NCBI RefSeq assembly: GCF_000765475.1
Contig: NZ_JRHO01000014.1
Location: 301,687 to 365,686, forward strand
DNA from: Methanococcoides methylutens
Lineage (GTDB): Archaea; Halobacteriota; Methanosarcinia; Methanosarcinales; Methanosarcinaceae
DNA length: 64,000 bases
Reading direction: 5' to 3'
Made by a program: the position numbers and the translations under genes. The notes under the pieces are model-generated. The model was not told where the DNA came from and ran no database searches. It was given only the letters and a program-made list of their open reading frames with translations. Shown piece by piece: positions 42,390 through 50,523 of the stretch; position 1 is the stretch's first letter; every line of letters begins with the position of its first letter.

Positions 42390-42965
42390 ATGGTAGAACC
42401 GGAAGAGATTGAAGGCATGGCAGACGCACTTGGAGCTGTCACACATGACGAAATTGTAGAACTTGCCCAGGAACTTGCATATAAAAGAGAAGAGAATATA
42501 CCTGACGAGGAAGAGATCACAATAATGCTGGAAAAGGCAGTCTCCAAACACCTGCTTGAAGCAATATCCATTGAAGAACTTAGTGAAGCTGATGCTAAGA
42601 ACAGTGAAGATGTTAACTATTATATTGTAGGTCCGCATGCGTTCCCGAAGTTTCCATTCGATCTGAGCGAGGTCATAGATATCCTGAAACTGGCCAGGCG
42701 AGAGGTGGATCCGTATAAGATCACAAAGAGATTTTCCGGAAGATTGAAAGCCAGAATTACAAAACTCAGACACAATATAGAGGACTTTGCTAATGGAGAT
42801 AACGATAGCATTGACATCCCAACCCTCGAAAACAGATACAGTGACCTGTTAAATCTCTACTATGATTACGATTCATGGCTTGAGGGAGAGATCACAGAGA
42901 TGGAGGATGAGATACTGGACATTAGCAAACAGATCGATGCCCTGGGAGCAGCACAAGATATTTGA
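42390..42965 (+). CDS. Conserved hypothetical protein, 191 aa
   Basis: A highly acidic helical protein. It contains HDEIVELAQELAYKREE, VNYYIVGPHAFPKFPFDL, VDPYKITKRFSGRLKARITK and a C-terminal helix rich in D and E. No catalytic motif is apparent. AGGAG lies five bases before the ATG, and the gene follows the Vms1-like gene by 11 bases and precedes rlmE by 31, so it is probably co-expressed with these ribosome-related genes. I do not recognise the family. Confidence 0.75.
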   Translation: MVEPEEIEGMADALGAVTHDEIVELAQELAYKREENIPDEEEITIMLEKAVSKHLLEAISIEELSEADAKNSEDVNYYIVGPHAFPKFPFDLSEVIDILKLARREVDPYKITKRFSGRLKARITKLRHNIEDFANGDNDSIDIPTLENRYSDLLNLYYDYDSWLEGEITEMEDEILDISKQIDALGAAQDI

Positions 42966-42996
42966 TGTTTGTATGCGATGAGAGGTGAAGATAGAT

Positions 42997-43785
42997 ATGG
43001 CAAGGCATAGAAAAGATACCTATTACTGGCGTGCAAAAGAAGAAGGATATCGTTCGAGGGCAGCCTATAAGCTTTTCCAGATCAACGAGAAATTCAAGGT
43101 CATAAAGGAAGGGGACACCATTGTGGATCTTGGAGCTGCACCTGGTGGGTGGCTCGAGGTCGCAAAGAAGCTCTCAGAAGGGAAGGTAGTCGGAGTGGAC
43201 CTTCGCCGCATTAAAGAAATAGAAGGCGTTGACACAATAAAAGGAGATATTACATCCGATGTGACCATCAGGAAGATCATCGACATGGTCGGAGAAGATG
43301 GAGCCGATGTTGTCATCTGTGATGCCGCACCAAACCTTTCAGGCAACTGGAGCCTTGACCATGCACGTTCCATAGACCTTACAACTTCCGCACTGGAATG
43401 CGCAAAGAAGATACTCAAGCCTCAGGGACATTTTATTGTGAAGGTTTTCCAGGGAGATATGTTCAAGGATTACATGGACGAGGTTCGAAAAAACTTCACA
43501 TTTACCAAGGCATACTCACCACATGCATCAAGGGATGAAAGCGCAGAGATCTATGTGATCGGTAAGAAGTTCCTTACTGCTCCTTTACACAAGAACGATG
43601 AATTTGATGTCGTCATCAATAAAATAGGAGATGGCGGAGATGGCATTGCCCATGTTGAGGATTTCGTGGTTTTTGTTAAAGAGGTCGATAAAGGGGACTC
43701 GGTGAAGATCCAGATAACAGATGTCAAGCCGAACTTTGCCTTTGCAAAGGTCATTGAACGTTATGCAGAGGAAGAAACAAAATAA
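42997..43785 (+). CDS. rlmE: 23S rRNA 2'-O-methyltransferase RlmE/FtsJ with TRAM domain
   Basis: 262 residues. The FtsJ domain (1-190) starts RKDTYYWRAKEEGYRSRAAY, with the AdoMet motif DLGAAPGGWLEVAKKL, VICDAAPNLSGNW and GHFIVKVFQG (K-D-K-E catalytic set). The C-terminal 60 residues form a TRAM RNA-binding domain (GDGGDGIAHVEDFVVFVK, DVKPNFAFAKV), the usual archaeal fusion. It methylates a uridine in the peptidyl-transferase centre. ATG 42997 is chosen with GAGGTGA eight bases upstream; GTG 42985 lies inside that signal. Confidence 0.95.
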   Translation: MARHRKDTYYWRAKEEGYRSRAAYKLFQINEKFKVIKEGDTIVDLGAAPGGWLEVAKKLSEGKVVGVDLRRIKEIEGVDTIKGDITSDVTIRKIIDMVGEDGADVVICDAAPNLSGNWSLDHARSIDLTTSALECAKKILKPQGHFIVKVFQGDMFKDYMDEVRKNFTFTKAYSPHASRDESAEIYVIGKKFLTAPLHKNDEFDVVINKIGDGGDGIAHVEDFVVFVKEVDKGDSVKIQITDVKPNFAFAKVIERYAEEETK

Positions 43786-43857
43786 AATGGTTCAACTCTT
43801 TGTATCAAATCGATCAATTAAATTAATTGAATCAGTAAATGAATAACAAAATGGTTG

Positions 43858-43878
43858 CCCTTCAGCGATCCTGAAGGG
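43858..43878 (-). terminator. Hairpin at the end of the DUF211 gene
   Basis: CCCTTCAG, loop CGATC, CTGAAGGG. The stem includes the stop codon of the DUF211 gene (43862-43864) between convergent genes. The T-run on the minus side is short, so terminator function is uncertain. Confidence 0.4.
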
Positions 43879-44161
43879 TTTCCACTTCTTCTACAAGTCT
43901 ATTGCCTGCAGCCACTTCATCTATGCTGTGCACAACTGCACCAAGATTTTCGATGGATTGCCTTATCACATTATAGTCGATCTGATCGCCTTCAATAGTG
44001 ATCTTGATGTTCTCTGTTTTCTGGTCAACCTCATACAAACCGATGTTAACGCCTGTAACACCATCAATTACACTCAAATTCTCTGCCAGTTCAATGGTAG
44101 AGGGATGATGAGGTTTCAATACATCCAGAACCAATCTTCTTATTCCCGTCAATTTGTTCAT
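43862..44161 (-). CDS. DUF211 family protein
   Basis: 99 residues of ferredoxin-like fold characteristic of archaeal DUF211: [40 protein letters not shown] and [16 protein letters not shown]. Members form small oligomers with no proven function. ATG 44161 is preceded at once by GGAAGG; TTG 44170 is another possible start. It is convergent with rlmE. Confidence 0.88.
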   Translation of the reverse strand: MNKLTGIRRLVLDVLKPHHPSTIELAENLSVIDGVTGVNIGLYEVDQKTENIKITIEGDQIDYNVIRQSIENLGAVVHSIDEVAAGNRLVEEVETLQDR

Positions 44162-44348
44162 CCTTCCCAAAGTTTCCGATAGCTACGAGAGTTATAGAAA
44201 TATAGATAGAATAATATGATAACCAGATATTAGATTTTGTCAGCAAACCTTATATAAATATTGACATGAATACTGTTCGTACACAAACGATTTATATTGG
44301 AATGACATTTAGAGACCATTCATTTTATACATTTTTGCAGGTGAAAAA

Positions 44349-44987
44349 ATGATAGACCTACACACACACACCGTTTTCAGTGACGGAGAACTCATCCCAA
44401 GCGAACTTGTCCGCCGGGCGGTAACCTTCGGATACCGTGGCATCGGAATAACCGACCACGTTGATTACACTAACATAGAACATGTACTCTCATGTGTAAA
44501 GAAAGCAAAATACATGGAAGAGGTCATGGACATCAGAGTAATCACCGGAGTTGAGCTCACACACGTCCACCCTGCAAAGATAGCACCCCTTGCAAGAATG
44601 GCAAAGGAACTGGGAGCAGAGATAGTGGTAGTTCACGGAGAATCACCGGTCGAGCCTGTTGCGCCTGGAACCAATGCCGCATCTGTGATATGTGAAGATG
44701 TTGACATCCTCGCACACCCGGGATTCCTCACCACCGAGGAAGCACAGCTGGCAATTGACAACGATGTCTGCATTGAGATCACCGCAAGGAGCGGTCACAA
44801 TAGAACAAACGGCCACGTTGCAAGGATATGTACTGAGATCGGCGCCACCATGGTGGTCGATACCGACACCCACAGTCCCGATAATCTCATCACAAAAGAG
44901 ACAGCTCTGAAAGTGGCCATGGGAGCCGGACTCACAGAAAGTCAGGCAAAGCAGGTGCTTGAGAACTCTGTACGATTCATCGAATGA
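44349..44987 (+). CDS. PHP-domain phosphoesterase (histidinol-phosphatase-like)
   Basis: 212 residues. Metal-binding motifs are DLHTHTVFSDGEL, GITDHVDYTN, GVELTHVHP, VVHGESP, ILAHPGFL and VVDTDTHSPD. This full set of histidines and aspartates indicates an active trinuclear phosphoesterase. The family is annotated as histidinol-phosphatase-like; no his genes adjoin, so the substrate is open. A strong TATA-like region lies upstream in 44230-44300, and the ATG follows GCAGGTGAAAAA. Confidence 0.88.
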   Translation: MIDLHTHTVFSDGELIPSELVRRAVTFGYRGIGITDHVDYTNIEHVLSCVKKAKYMEEVMDIRVITGVELTHVHPAKIAPLARMAKELGAEIVVVHGESPVEPVAPGTNAASVICEDVDILAHPGFLTTEEAQLAIDNDVCIEITARSGHNRTNGHVARICTEIGATMVVDTDTHSPDNLITKETALKVAMGAGLTESQAKQVLENSVRFIE

Positions 44988-45031
44988 TGGCGGAACTCTT
45001 TAATTTACACCCTTAAGAACAACATTCACCC

Positions 45032-45066
45032 ATGCCGGGCATTCCGGCATATAATCTTTTTTTATC
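45032..45066. terminator. GC-rich hairpin plus T-run between convergent genes
   Basis: ATGCCGG (45032-45038), loop GCATT, CCGGCAT (45044-45050), followed by ATAATC and seven T. It lies downstream of the PHP gene and between it and the convergent pilin-like gene; the plus-strand T-run favours termination of the PHP transcript. Confidence 0.65.
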
Positions 45067-45150
45067 TATATTTGGTCCTTAAATATAGCCTCTGCAAATA
45101 TGCAAATTCAAAAAGCAGAAGTATTCAATACTTTTTAAAAGTAGTTAATA

Positions 45151-45744
45151 TCAGAAATGGCTTAGAGTTTGCTTTTTACCATCAAAAACCAGTTCGAAGG
45201 TAAAATCCCCAGTTATCGGACCCTCTATCACTACGCCCTCACTAATGTTACCATACGAATAGCCATCCTCATCGAATACCCACTTGCCGTCATCAAAAAT
45301 ACCTTTCCTGAAATTTACAGGTTCACCGCTGATAAGAACACGTGTTTTAACTCCGCTGGCATAGCTGCAGAGAATGGTGTAATCTTCCACAGACCATGCC
45401 GTGTTCGTAAGGTTCCCATCAGCATCAGGGTCCGGATCAACTCCGAAAGCGACATAATTCACATGTTCCGGCATGGAAAGTTCCACAGTGCACATCGAAC
45501 CATCCGTACCCTTTGAAGTAATCTCTCTTGCATAACCATGCTGTATAGAGGAGATCTTCAGGGCAGCATCTTCCAGCTGCCTGTCAACATCAGCATCATC
45601 CATTACCGGAGAAATATTGTTCCATGAAACTGCTGCGAGCACGACCACAAGAGCAGTGATCGCAAGATAGACCACCATCTTCAACGGGATGGTATCCACA
45701 CCACGCGTGTCTTCGAGAAAACGTTGAAGGCCGCTCACAATCAA
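45151..45744 (-). CDS. Type IV pilin-like secreted protein
   Basis: 197 residues. A short basic leader (RFLEDTRGVDTIP) is followed by one hydrophobic segment at 21-42 (LKMVVYLAITALVVVLAAVSW), resembling a class III pilin-like signal, then an extracellular beta-rich domain with acidic repeats (VDPDPDADGN, DDGKWVFDEDGY). Methanosarcinales encode many such pilin-like proteins of unknown role. No prepilin peptidase or assembly ATPase is adjacent. Confidence 0.7.
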   Translation of the reverse strand: MIVSGLQRFLEDTRGVDTIPLKMVVYLAITALVVVLAAVSWNNISPVMDDADVDRQLEDAALKISSIQHGYAREITSKGTDGSMCTVELSMPEHVNYVAFGVDPDPDADGNLTNTAWSVEDYTILCSYASGVKTRVLISGEPVNFRKGIFDDGKWVFDEDGYSYGNISEGVVIEGPITGDFTFELVFDGKKQTLSHF

Positions 45745-45784
45745 TCACCTGAAAGATCTAATATGCCCAATGGAACTAGCAGCA

Positions 45785-46330
45785 TCAGTCCAGCCACTCG
45801 AAGAACTTGTCAAGCGCCCTGCGCCTGTGGGAAAATGTGTTCTTGATCTCGGTACCAAGCTCACCGAAGGTCTTTCCCTCGTACTCGAATATCGGATCAT
45901 ATCCGAAGCCACCGGTACCGCGCTCCTCAAAGGCGATCTTTCCTTCCACAGTGCCTGTGAAAACGGAAGGTTCTCCGCCAGGTTCACAATAACCGATAAC
46001 TGACTTGAAAACAGCAGTCCTGTCTTCCTCATCTTCCATGAGCTTGAGGACCTTCTGGTTCCCAAGGTTGTCTTCCACAAATGCGGAATAAGGACCCGGA
46101 AAACCGTTCAGCGCATTGATGAACAGACCGGAGTCATCCACCATAACAGGATGTTTCAGCTTTTCAGCAGCCCATTTTGCACCGTATGCAGCAATAGGCT
46201 CAAGATCATCTTCCTGGAGTTCGGGATAGCCATCCGCATTCTGCATCAGCTCAATATCCTTTGCAGCCAGTATCTCCTTTGCTTCTCCGAACTTTCCCTT
46301 ATTTCCAGTAACGAATACCATTTTACGCAT
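45785..46330 (-). CDS. rdgB: XTP/dITP pyrophosphatase (RdgB/HAM1)
   Basis: 181 residues. It hydrolyses non-canonical purine triphosphates to keep inosine and xanthosine out of nucleic acids. Motifs are VFVTGNKGKFGEAKEIL, VMVDDSGLFINALNGFPG, GGFGYDPIFEYEGKTFGEL and the terminal SHRRRALDKFFEWL. It overlaps the bud32 stop by eight bases. Confidence 0.95.
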   Translation of the reverse strand: MRKMVFVTGNKGKFGEAKEILAAKDIELMQNADGYPELQEDDLEPIAAYGAKWAAEKLKHPVMVDDSGLFINALNGFPGPYSAFVEDNLGNQKVLKLMEDEEDRTAVFKSVIGYCEPGGEPSVFTGTVEGKIAFEERGTGGFGYDPIFEYEGKTFGELGTEIKNTFSHRRRALDKFFEWLD

Positions 46331-46895
46331 AACGACCCCTCTTTTCGATCTCTTTTATCCGAAGCAGAACCTCATCTGCTTTGTCAAGTTTCCTTCTGTA
46401 ACCACGACAGAATGCTTCTATCAGCTCTTCATAATTTGCATGTGTACTTTCAAATGTCTGGAACAGTACATGGATATCCACACCTCTGGACTCCACTGAA
46501 CCGTCAACAAATGCCAGGCCAAAATCTATCAGGTAGATACGATCATCCTTTACGATCATATTGGAAGTTGTAAGATCACCATGGATGATCCCGCCGCTGT
46601 GAAGCCGGCCAATCACCTCGCCTACAAGCTCACATAGGTCAGCGTCCACCAGATACTTCAATGGCTTTCCATCGATGAACTCCATCTCAATTGTATAATC
46701 ATAGATATCATGAATGATCGGAGTCGCAACACCACACCGCCTTGCTTCCGACATAAGGCGTGCTTCCGCTCGCGTCCTTTCCTTACGGATCCGCTCATCC
46801 AGTTCCTGAACCCTGTATCGTTTAGGTATGCGTTCCTTGACCACGAAACCATCTTCAAGGCTTACATTAGCCTCAGCACCACTTCTCAGATACAT
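46323..46895 (-). CDS. bud32: KEOPS kinase Bud32
   Basis: 190 residues of a minimal atypical kinase/ATPase that partners Kae1 in the KEOPS complex. YLRSGAEANVSLED serves as the nucleotide loop; catalytic motifs are GGIIHGDLTTSNMIV and YLIDFGLAFVD; the basic tail is YRRKLDKADEVLLRIKEIEKRGR. The ATG at 46895 overlaps the kae1 stop (TGATG), with GGAGGTG five bases upstream. Separate from Kae1 here, whereas some Euryarchaeota fuse the two. Confidence 0.95.
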   Translation of the reverse strand: MYLRSGAEANVSLEDGFVVKERIPKRYRVQELDERIRKERTRAEARLMSEARRCGVATPIIHDIYDYTIEMEFIDGKPLKYLVDADLCELVGEVIGRLHSGGIIHGDLTTSNMIVKDDRIYLIDFGLAFVDGSVESRGVDIHVLFQTFESTHANYEELIEAFCRGYRRKLDKADEVLLRIKEIEKRGRYA

Positions 46896-47905
46896 CAAAA
46901 CACCTCCTGATGCTTATCCGCGATCCAGGTAACATCCACGGTATCCGGCCTGAAGCTCGGGTCAACATGTGAGTTTTCAATAGGAGTGGTGGTTCCTGAT
47001 TTGAACATAAGTAGGCCGGTATATGCGATCATTGCACCGTTGTCACCCATGAACTTCCTTTCCGGAACATAGAAGCGTGCTCCGCGGTCATCACACATAA
47101 CATCCAGCATTTCCCTGAGCCTCATGTTCGCACCTACACCGCCTGCAAGAAGCACCTCGCTCTTGCCAGTATGTGCAAGTGCACGCTCTGTAACTTCCAC
47201 AAGCATTGCAAAGGCATTCTCCTGGAAAGAATAGCACACATCCTCAATGGATGAGGATTTTAGTGCGTCTTTAGCAGCTGTCGAAAGCCCGGAAAAGGAG
47301 AAGTCCATGCCTTTGACGACATAAGGCATTTTGACATATCCCGTAGCATTCTTTGCATATTCCTCGACCTTCGGTCCACCGGGATGGCTTAAGCCTGCAC
47401 TCCTTGCAAACTTATCCAGTGCGTTACCGATTCCGATATCAAGGGTCTCACCGAATATTCGATACTTGCCAGCCCTGTGTGCAAGGACCTGGGAATTACC
47501 CCCGCTTACATACAGTACGACAGGATCTTTTGCCGGTGTCTTCCACCTGCCGATCTCAATGTGACCAATACAGTGATTTACTCCCACCAGGGGAATATCA
47601 AGGGACATTGCAAGTGCTCTTGCAGATGTGGCAACCGTCCTGAGACATGCACCAAGGCCCGGACCCTGTGAGAATGCAATTGCATCAATGTCCTTTGGAT
47701 GGTGGCATTTTCCCCTGAATTCCTTCAGGAGCCTTTCGATAACAGTAGATGCATACATCGCATGATGCTGGGCAGCTTCCCTGGGATGGATTCCACCGGT
47801 AGCCGGACGATAGGTCTCGGTGACCTCTGCGATAACATCGTCTTCGTCAACAATAGCTGCACTCAGGTTCCATGCTGTGCCTTCTATACCAAGAACTGTG
47901 GTCAA
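46895..47905 (-). CDS. kae1: tRNA N6-threonylcarbamoyladenosine synthase Kae1
   Basis: 336 residues. The catalytic subunit of KEOPS transfers threonylcarbamoyl to A37 of ANN-decoding tRNAs. GIEGTAWNLSAAIVDED, the metal-binding HHAMYAS... region with VNHCIGHIEIG, LYVSGGNSQV and GGVGANMRLREML are present. The start is TTG 47905, the only good option, with AAGGAG nine bases upstream. It is first in the kae1-bud32-rdgB operon. Confidence 0.95.
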   Translation of the reverse strand: MTTVLGIEGTAWNLSAAIVDEDDVIAEVTETYRPATGGIHPREAAQHHAMYASTVIERLLKEFRGKCHHPKDIDAIAFSQGPGLGACLRTVATSARALAMSLDIPLVGVNHCIGHIEIGRWKTPAKDPVVLYVSGGNSQVLAHRAGKYRIFGETLDIGIGNALDKFARSAGLSHPGGPKVEEYAKNATGYVKMPYVVKGMDFSFSGLSTAAKDALKSSSIEDVCYSFQENAFAMLVEVTERALAHTGKSEVLLAGGVGANMRLREMLDVMCDDRGARFYVPERKFMGDNGAMIAYTGLLMFKSGTTTPIENSHVDPSFRPDTVDVTWIADKHQEVF

Positions 47906-48019
47906 TAAATAAGTCTCCTTGAAAAGTAATGTCGTTTTTTGTGTGTATTAACCTTGCTTCCTTACATATAACTTACCAGTTGAGAAACGTTTTAGTAGTT
48001 AGCAAACCAATCCATCACC

Positions 48020-48295
48020 ATGGAAGAGAAGAGCAAAACAACCACAAAAACAAACAGCAAACCAGAGATCACTACCGAGGAACTCCTGCGGAACATCGGT
48101 CAGCCACATCTTGGGACACACATACCACCATCACTAAGTAATGAACTTCCTGCCCTTGATGGAATTGAGTTCATGCCACACAAGACAGCCGGATTACAGT
48201 CAGCTGCAGATATGTGGATCGACAAAGCAAGGATCAGCGATAACCTTCACAAAAAAGCTATTGTGGAAAAGATCCTGAAGGGTAAAACACTCTGA
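48020..48295 (+). CDS. Hypothetical protein, 91 aa
   Basis: A small soluble protein with a low-complexity lysine/threonine N-terminus (EEKSKTTTKTNSKPEITTEE) followed by a probably folded part: LLRNIGQPHLGTHIPPSL, GIEFMPHKTAGLQSAADMWI and KKAIVEKILKGKTL. Divergent from kae1. I do not recognise the family; codon use looks coding. Confidence 0.6.
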   Translation: MEEKSKTTTKTNSKPEITTEELLRNIGQPHLGTHIPPSLSNELPALDGIEFMPHKTAGLQSAADMWIDKARISDNLHKKAIVEKILKGKTL

Positions 48296-48787
48296 GTCAG
48301 ACACTTTAGGGTAAGATGGTCTGAACAAGAGATCATTTTTAATCTGGGTTTTGACGTTTCATAAATTGAAGAGAACTACTATTCTTCCTGAATTCAAGTG
48401 AGGGTTTGGCATTAAAACAAGCTCTCCCATTTTATTATAAAAGTGACACATCGAGATTTTTACCTCTGAATAGCAGGAGCAGGAAAAATTAAATGGATCT
48501 TATTTGTCCATTCAGATCAAAAACCGAGAATAACTATCAAAGGTTGATTTAAAGAGAACATATTCTCTCAAAATATCGAGCTTGCCCATAAAGTCCCTTA
48601 CCTTAGAATCAAAAACATGACTTTGTAGTCAAATGCCATACATTGTGATTAAAATCGATGATTCAGTTCAAGAAAAAGGACACCTACAAGACCCTTTTGT
48701 TAAATTTTTTCCAGTGGCTATTTTTTTATAAATGTAATTGATATAATGATACACCAAATCATTATGGCGGATTGGGGGAAAGAACGG
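48296..48787. other. AT-rich region without genes
   Basis: All six frames are densely interrupted. It holds one copy of the motif ACTTTGTAG(T/G)CAA at 48620-48636, related to the tandem repeat at 49.5 kb, and a small inverted repeat GAGAACATATTCTC near 48557. The last 60 bases include the promoter and the GGGGGA ribosome site of the next gene. Confidence 0.4.
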
Positions 48788-49369
48788 ATGAATAGAAAAG
48801 ACGGATTGCTAGTGTTATGTATTGGTATGGTATTGTGTCTATGTCTGATACCGCCAGCAATGGCTTCGACTGAAGAAGAAAACAACACCCCAGCCAAAGA
48901 TGCTGCTCAATTAAAGATGGAAGAGTTGGAGGCTGAGCTAGGTGAAGAAGGAATGCAAGAAGTCCAGGAATATTTGGAACTACAGGCATCTTTGCCACAT
49001 GTGGTAAAGGCGTCTCCTTATTCATATATTGCCTTTGCTGCAACTGATGAGGAAAGTCAGATTGCATATATGACTGGAATAGATGAGTCTGATTTAACTG
49101 AAGAAGAAAAAGAAAAGCTAAAAGCAGAATTGCAAGATGTCTGGGATCGATATCCTGATGATTTCAGAATTGAAGACAATGTGCCCTTATAGGTAATTGA
49201 TGGGATAATGACAGAAAGGTTCATTGAAGCTCAAGAATTTACAGAGGATGATTTAGATAAAACGGAATTAATCGAACTGCAAAGTAATCAGTTTCAATTC
49301 ACCGCTCCTTTGCTCGGCATGCTTGTGATAAGCCTGCTTATAGTAACGATGTGGTTCAGGCGATCTTAA
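48788..49369 (+). CDS. Secreted acidic protein with C-terminal membrane anchor and in-frame UAG
   Basis: ATG 48788 with GGGGGA upstream begins a signal peptide (MNRKDGLLVLCIGMVL... up to PPAMAS). An acidic helical domain follows (QLKMEELEAELGEEGMQ, EEEKEKLKAELQDVWDRYPD). The frame meets TAG at 49190-49192 (DNVPL, stop, VIDGIMTERF) and continues to TAA at 49367-49369 through EAQEFTEDDLDKTELIEL and a membrane helix, APLLGMLVISLLIVTMWF, ending RRS. Signal peptide, ectodomain, membrane helix and basic stop-transfer is a complete type I topology only if UAG is decoded, giving 193 residues with probable pyrrolysine. Ending at TAG would leave an unanchored exported protein. Function unknown. Confidence 0.72.
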
Positions 49370-49932
49370 ATGGAGTTTGGATTAAAGGAGGTACCTTGGG
49401 AGAATTGTACATCTAGGAAATTATGTCAAAGAATAGCTGAGTTATAGTAATTTGAATAAGGATGCTGTGTTCCTTATTGAAGAACATCTACATTTTTCAC
49501 GATTTTCAAACAATTGAAGGCTTTGTAGGTTACTAATTTATTTGAGTTTGTAGTCAAAAAAGGACTTTATAGACAGATACCCAACTTTGTAGGCAAGAGG
49601 ACTTTGTAGGCAAGAGGACTTTATAGGCAAGTCCCAAAATATCAGACATTTTTAATCCGGATATTAAGCCAAAACCCGATTATTTTGAACTTTTCTTTAC
49701 GTTCAAACCATTTCTGATTTTGCCATACCATCAATTTATTGATAAAAAACCATACAAAAAAAGCACTATCTTAAAATAACATTGTGAAGTAATCTATTGT
49801 AATAAATTTGATTTTCAACATCAAGAAGCAGTGGTCTTACAAATATGAGACGTCCCGGCTTCCTGTCAGAGTCAAATTATATCATTCGTTTCACACTTAC
49901 ATGATTTTGTAGAAAGTGAGATGGTGTAATTG
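49370..49932. other. AT-rich region with short repeats
   Basis: No gene I can support. It contains an inverted repeat AATAAGGA/TCCTTATT at 49455-49478, perhaps a terminator for the upstream gene, and the 17-bp tandem repeat described separately. The promoter of the following membrane winged-helix gene should lie in 49700-49900. Confidence 0.4.
49519..49634. repeat. 17-bp tandem repeat with diverged flanking copies
   Basis: ACTTTGTAGGCAAGAGG occurs at 49584-49600 and, identically, at 49601-49617, followed by ACTTTATAGGCAAGTCC at 49618-49634. Degenerate copies precede it: ACTTTATAGACAGATAC at 49564, GTTTGTAGTCAAAAAAGG at 49546 and CTTTGTAGGTTAC at 49521. A further copy lies alone at 48620-48636. 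Some units contain short inverted repeats (GACT-TTGT-AGTC). Spacing is continuous, without unique spacers, so this is not a CRISPR array. Confidence 0.8.
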
Positions 49933-50523
49933 ATGAAGTCCGGAATCAGAACAACAGTAACAGCGGGGATCTTCATAATATCAAGTATAGTTGTGATCAA
50001 CGTACTTCTGGTAAACAACCCCGTTGTCATACAAATAGAAGGCGATGCTTTCAAGATAGTAGATATTCCCTATAAATATACTGTGAATGAGGCATATGTT
50101 TTGCTGATTTCAGCATTTGTTTGTGGGTTTAGTCTTGCATTGATACTCCTTGATAATGGTATATTTCAAAGCGATCTGCAGGAGCAGGAATCCATGGAAG
50201 AAAGATCATTGTTGGATACATCATTGCAGAATGGATCTTTTAAGGATATATCATTGGAAAATTTTCAAGAACCTGAGAAAAGCGATTTTTCAGGCATTAT
50301 ATTGAAAGCCCTTACCGGGGATGAAAGAAAGACCGTTGAAATTATCCTGAATAATGGAGGCCGTATCCTTCAAAATGAACTTGTGAACTCACTCGATTTT
50401 TCAAAGGCCAAAGTGTCAAGGATCCTCATCAATCTTGAAAAGCGTGGAATTGTCAGGAAAAATAAGTATGGACTTACCAATTGCATCTCACTGGCTGACG
50501 ACATAAGGGGTGAAATTAAATGA
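49933..50523 (+). CDS. Membrane-anchored winged-helix regulator
   Basis: 196 residues. Two N-terminal membrane segments (about 8-28, VTAGIFIISSIVVINVLLV, and about 57-75, YVLLISAFVCGFSLALILL) flank a short external loop. An acidic linker follows, then a C-terminal winged helix: LTGDERKTVEIILNNGGRIL, VNSLDFSKAKVSRILINLEK, RGIVRKNKYGLTN. This layout is widespread in methanogens and suggests a one-component, membrane-sensing regulator. ATG 49933 has GGTG upstream. Its stop overlaps the next ATG (ATGA), so the two are coupled. Confidence 0.82.
   Translation: MKSGIRTTVTAGIFIISSIVVINVLLVNNPVVIQIEGDAFKIVDIPYKYTVNEAYVLLISAFVCGFSLALILLDNGIFQSDLQEQESMEERSLLDTSLQNGSFKDISLENFQEPEKSDFSGIILKALTGDERKTVEIILNNGGRILQNELVNSLDFSKAKVSRILINLEKRGIVRKNKYGLTNCISLADDIRGEIK

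Noticed and set aside
46323..47905. Kae1-Bud32 fusion
   Set aside because: A clear TGATG stop/start overlap separates the two proteins.
49370..49447. Mini gene of 25 codons ending TAG TAA
   Set aside because: Although it begins right after the third UAG gene, it is too short, has no conserved feature, and the tandem TAG TAA gives no evidence of coding.
49519..49634. CRISPR array
   Set aside because: Units are 17 bp, directly abutting, without unique spacers, and there are no cas genes.
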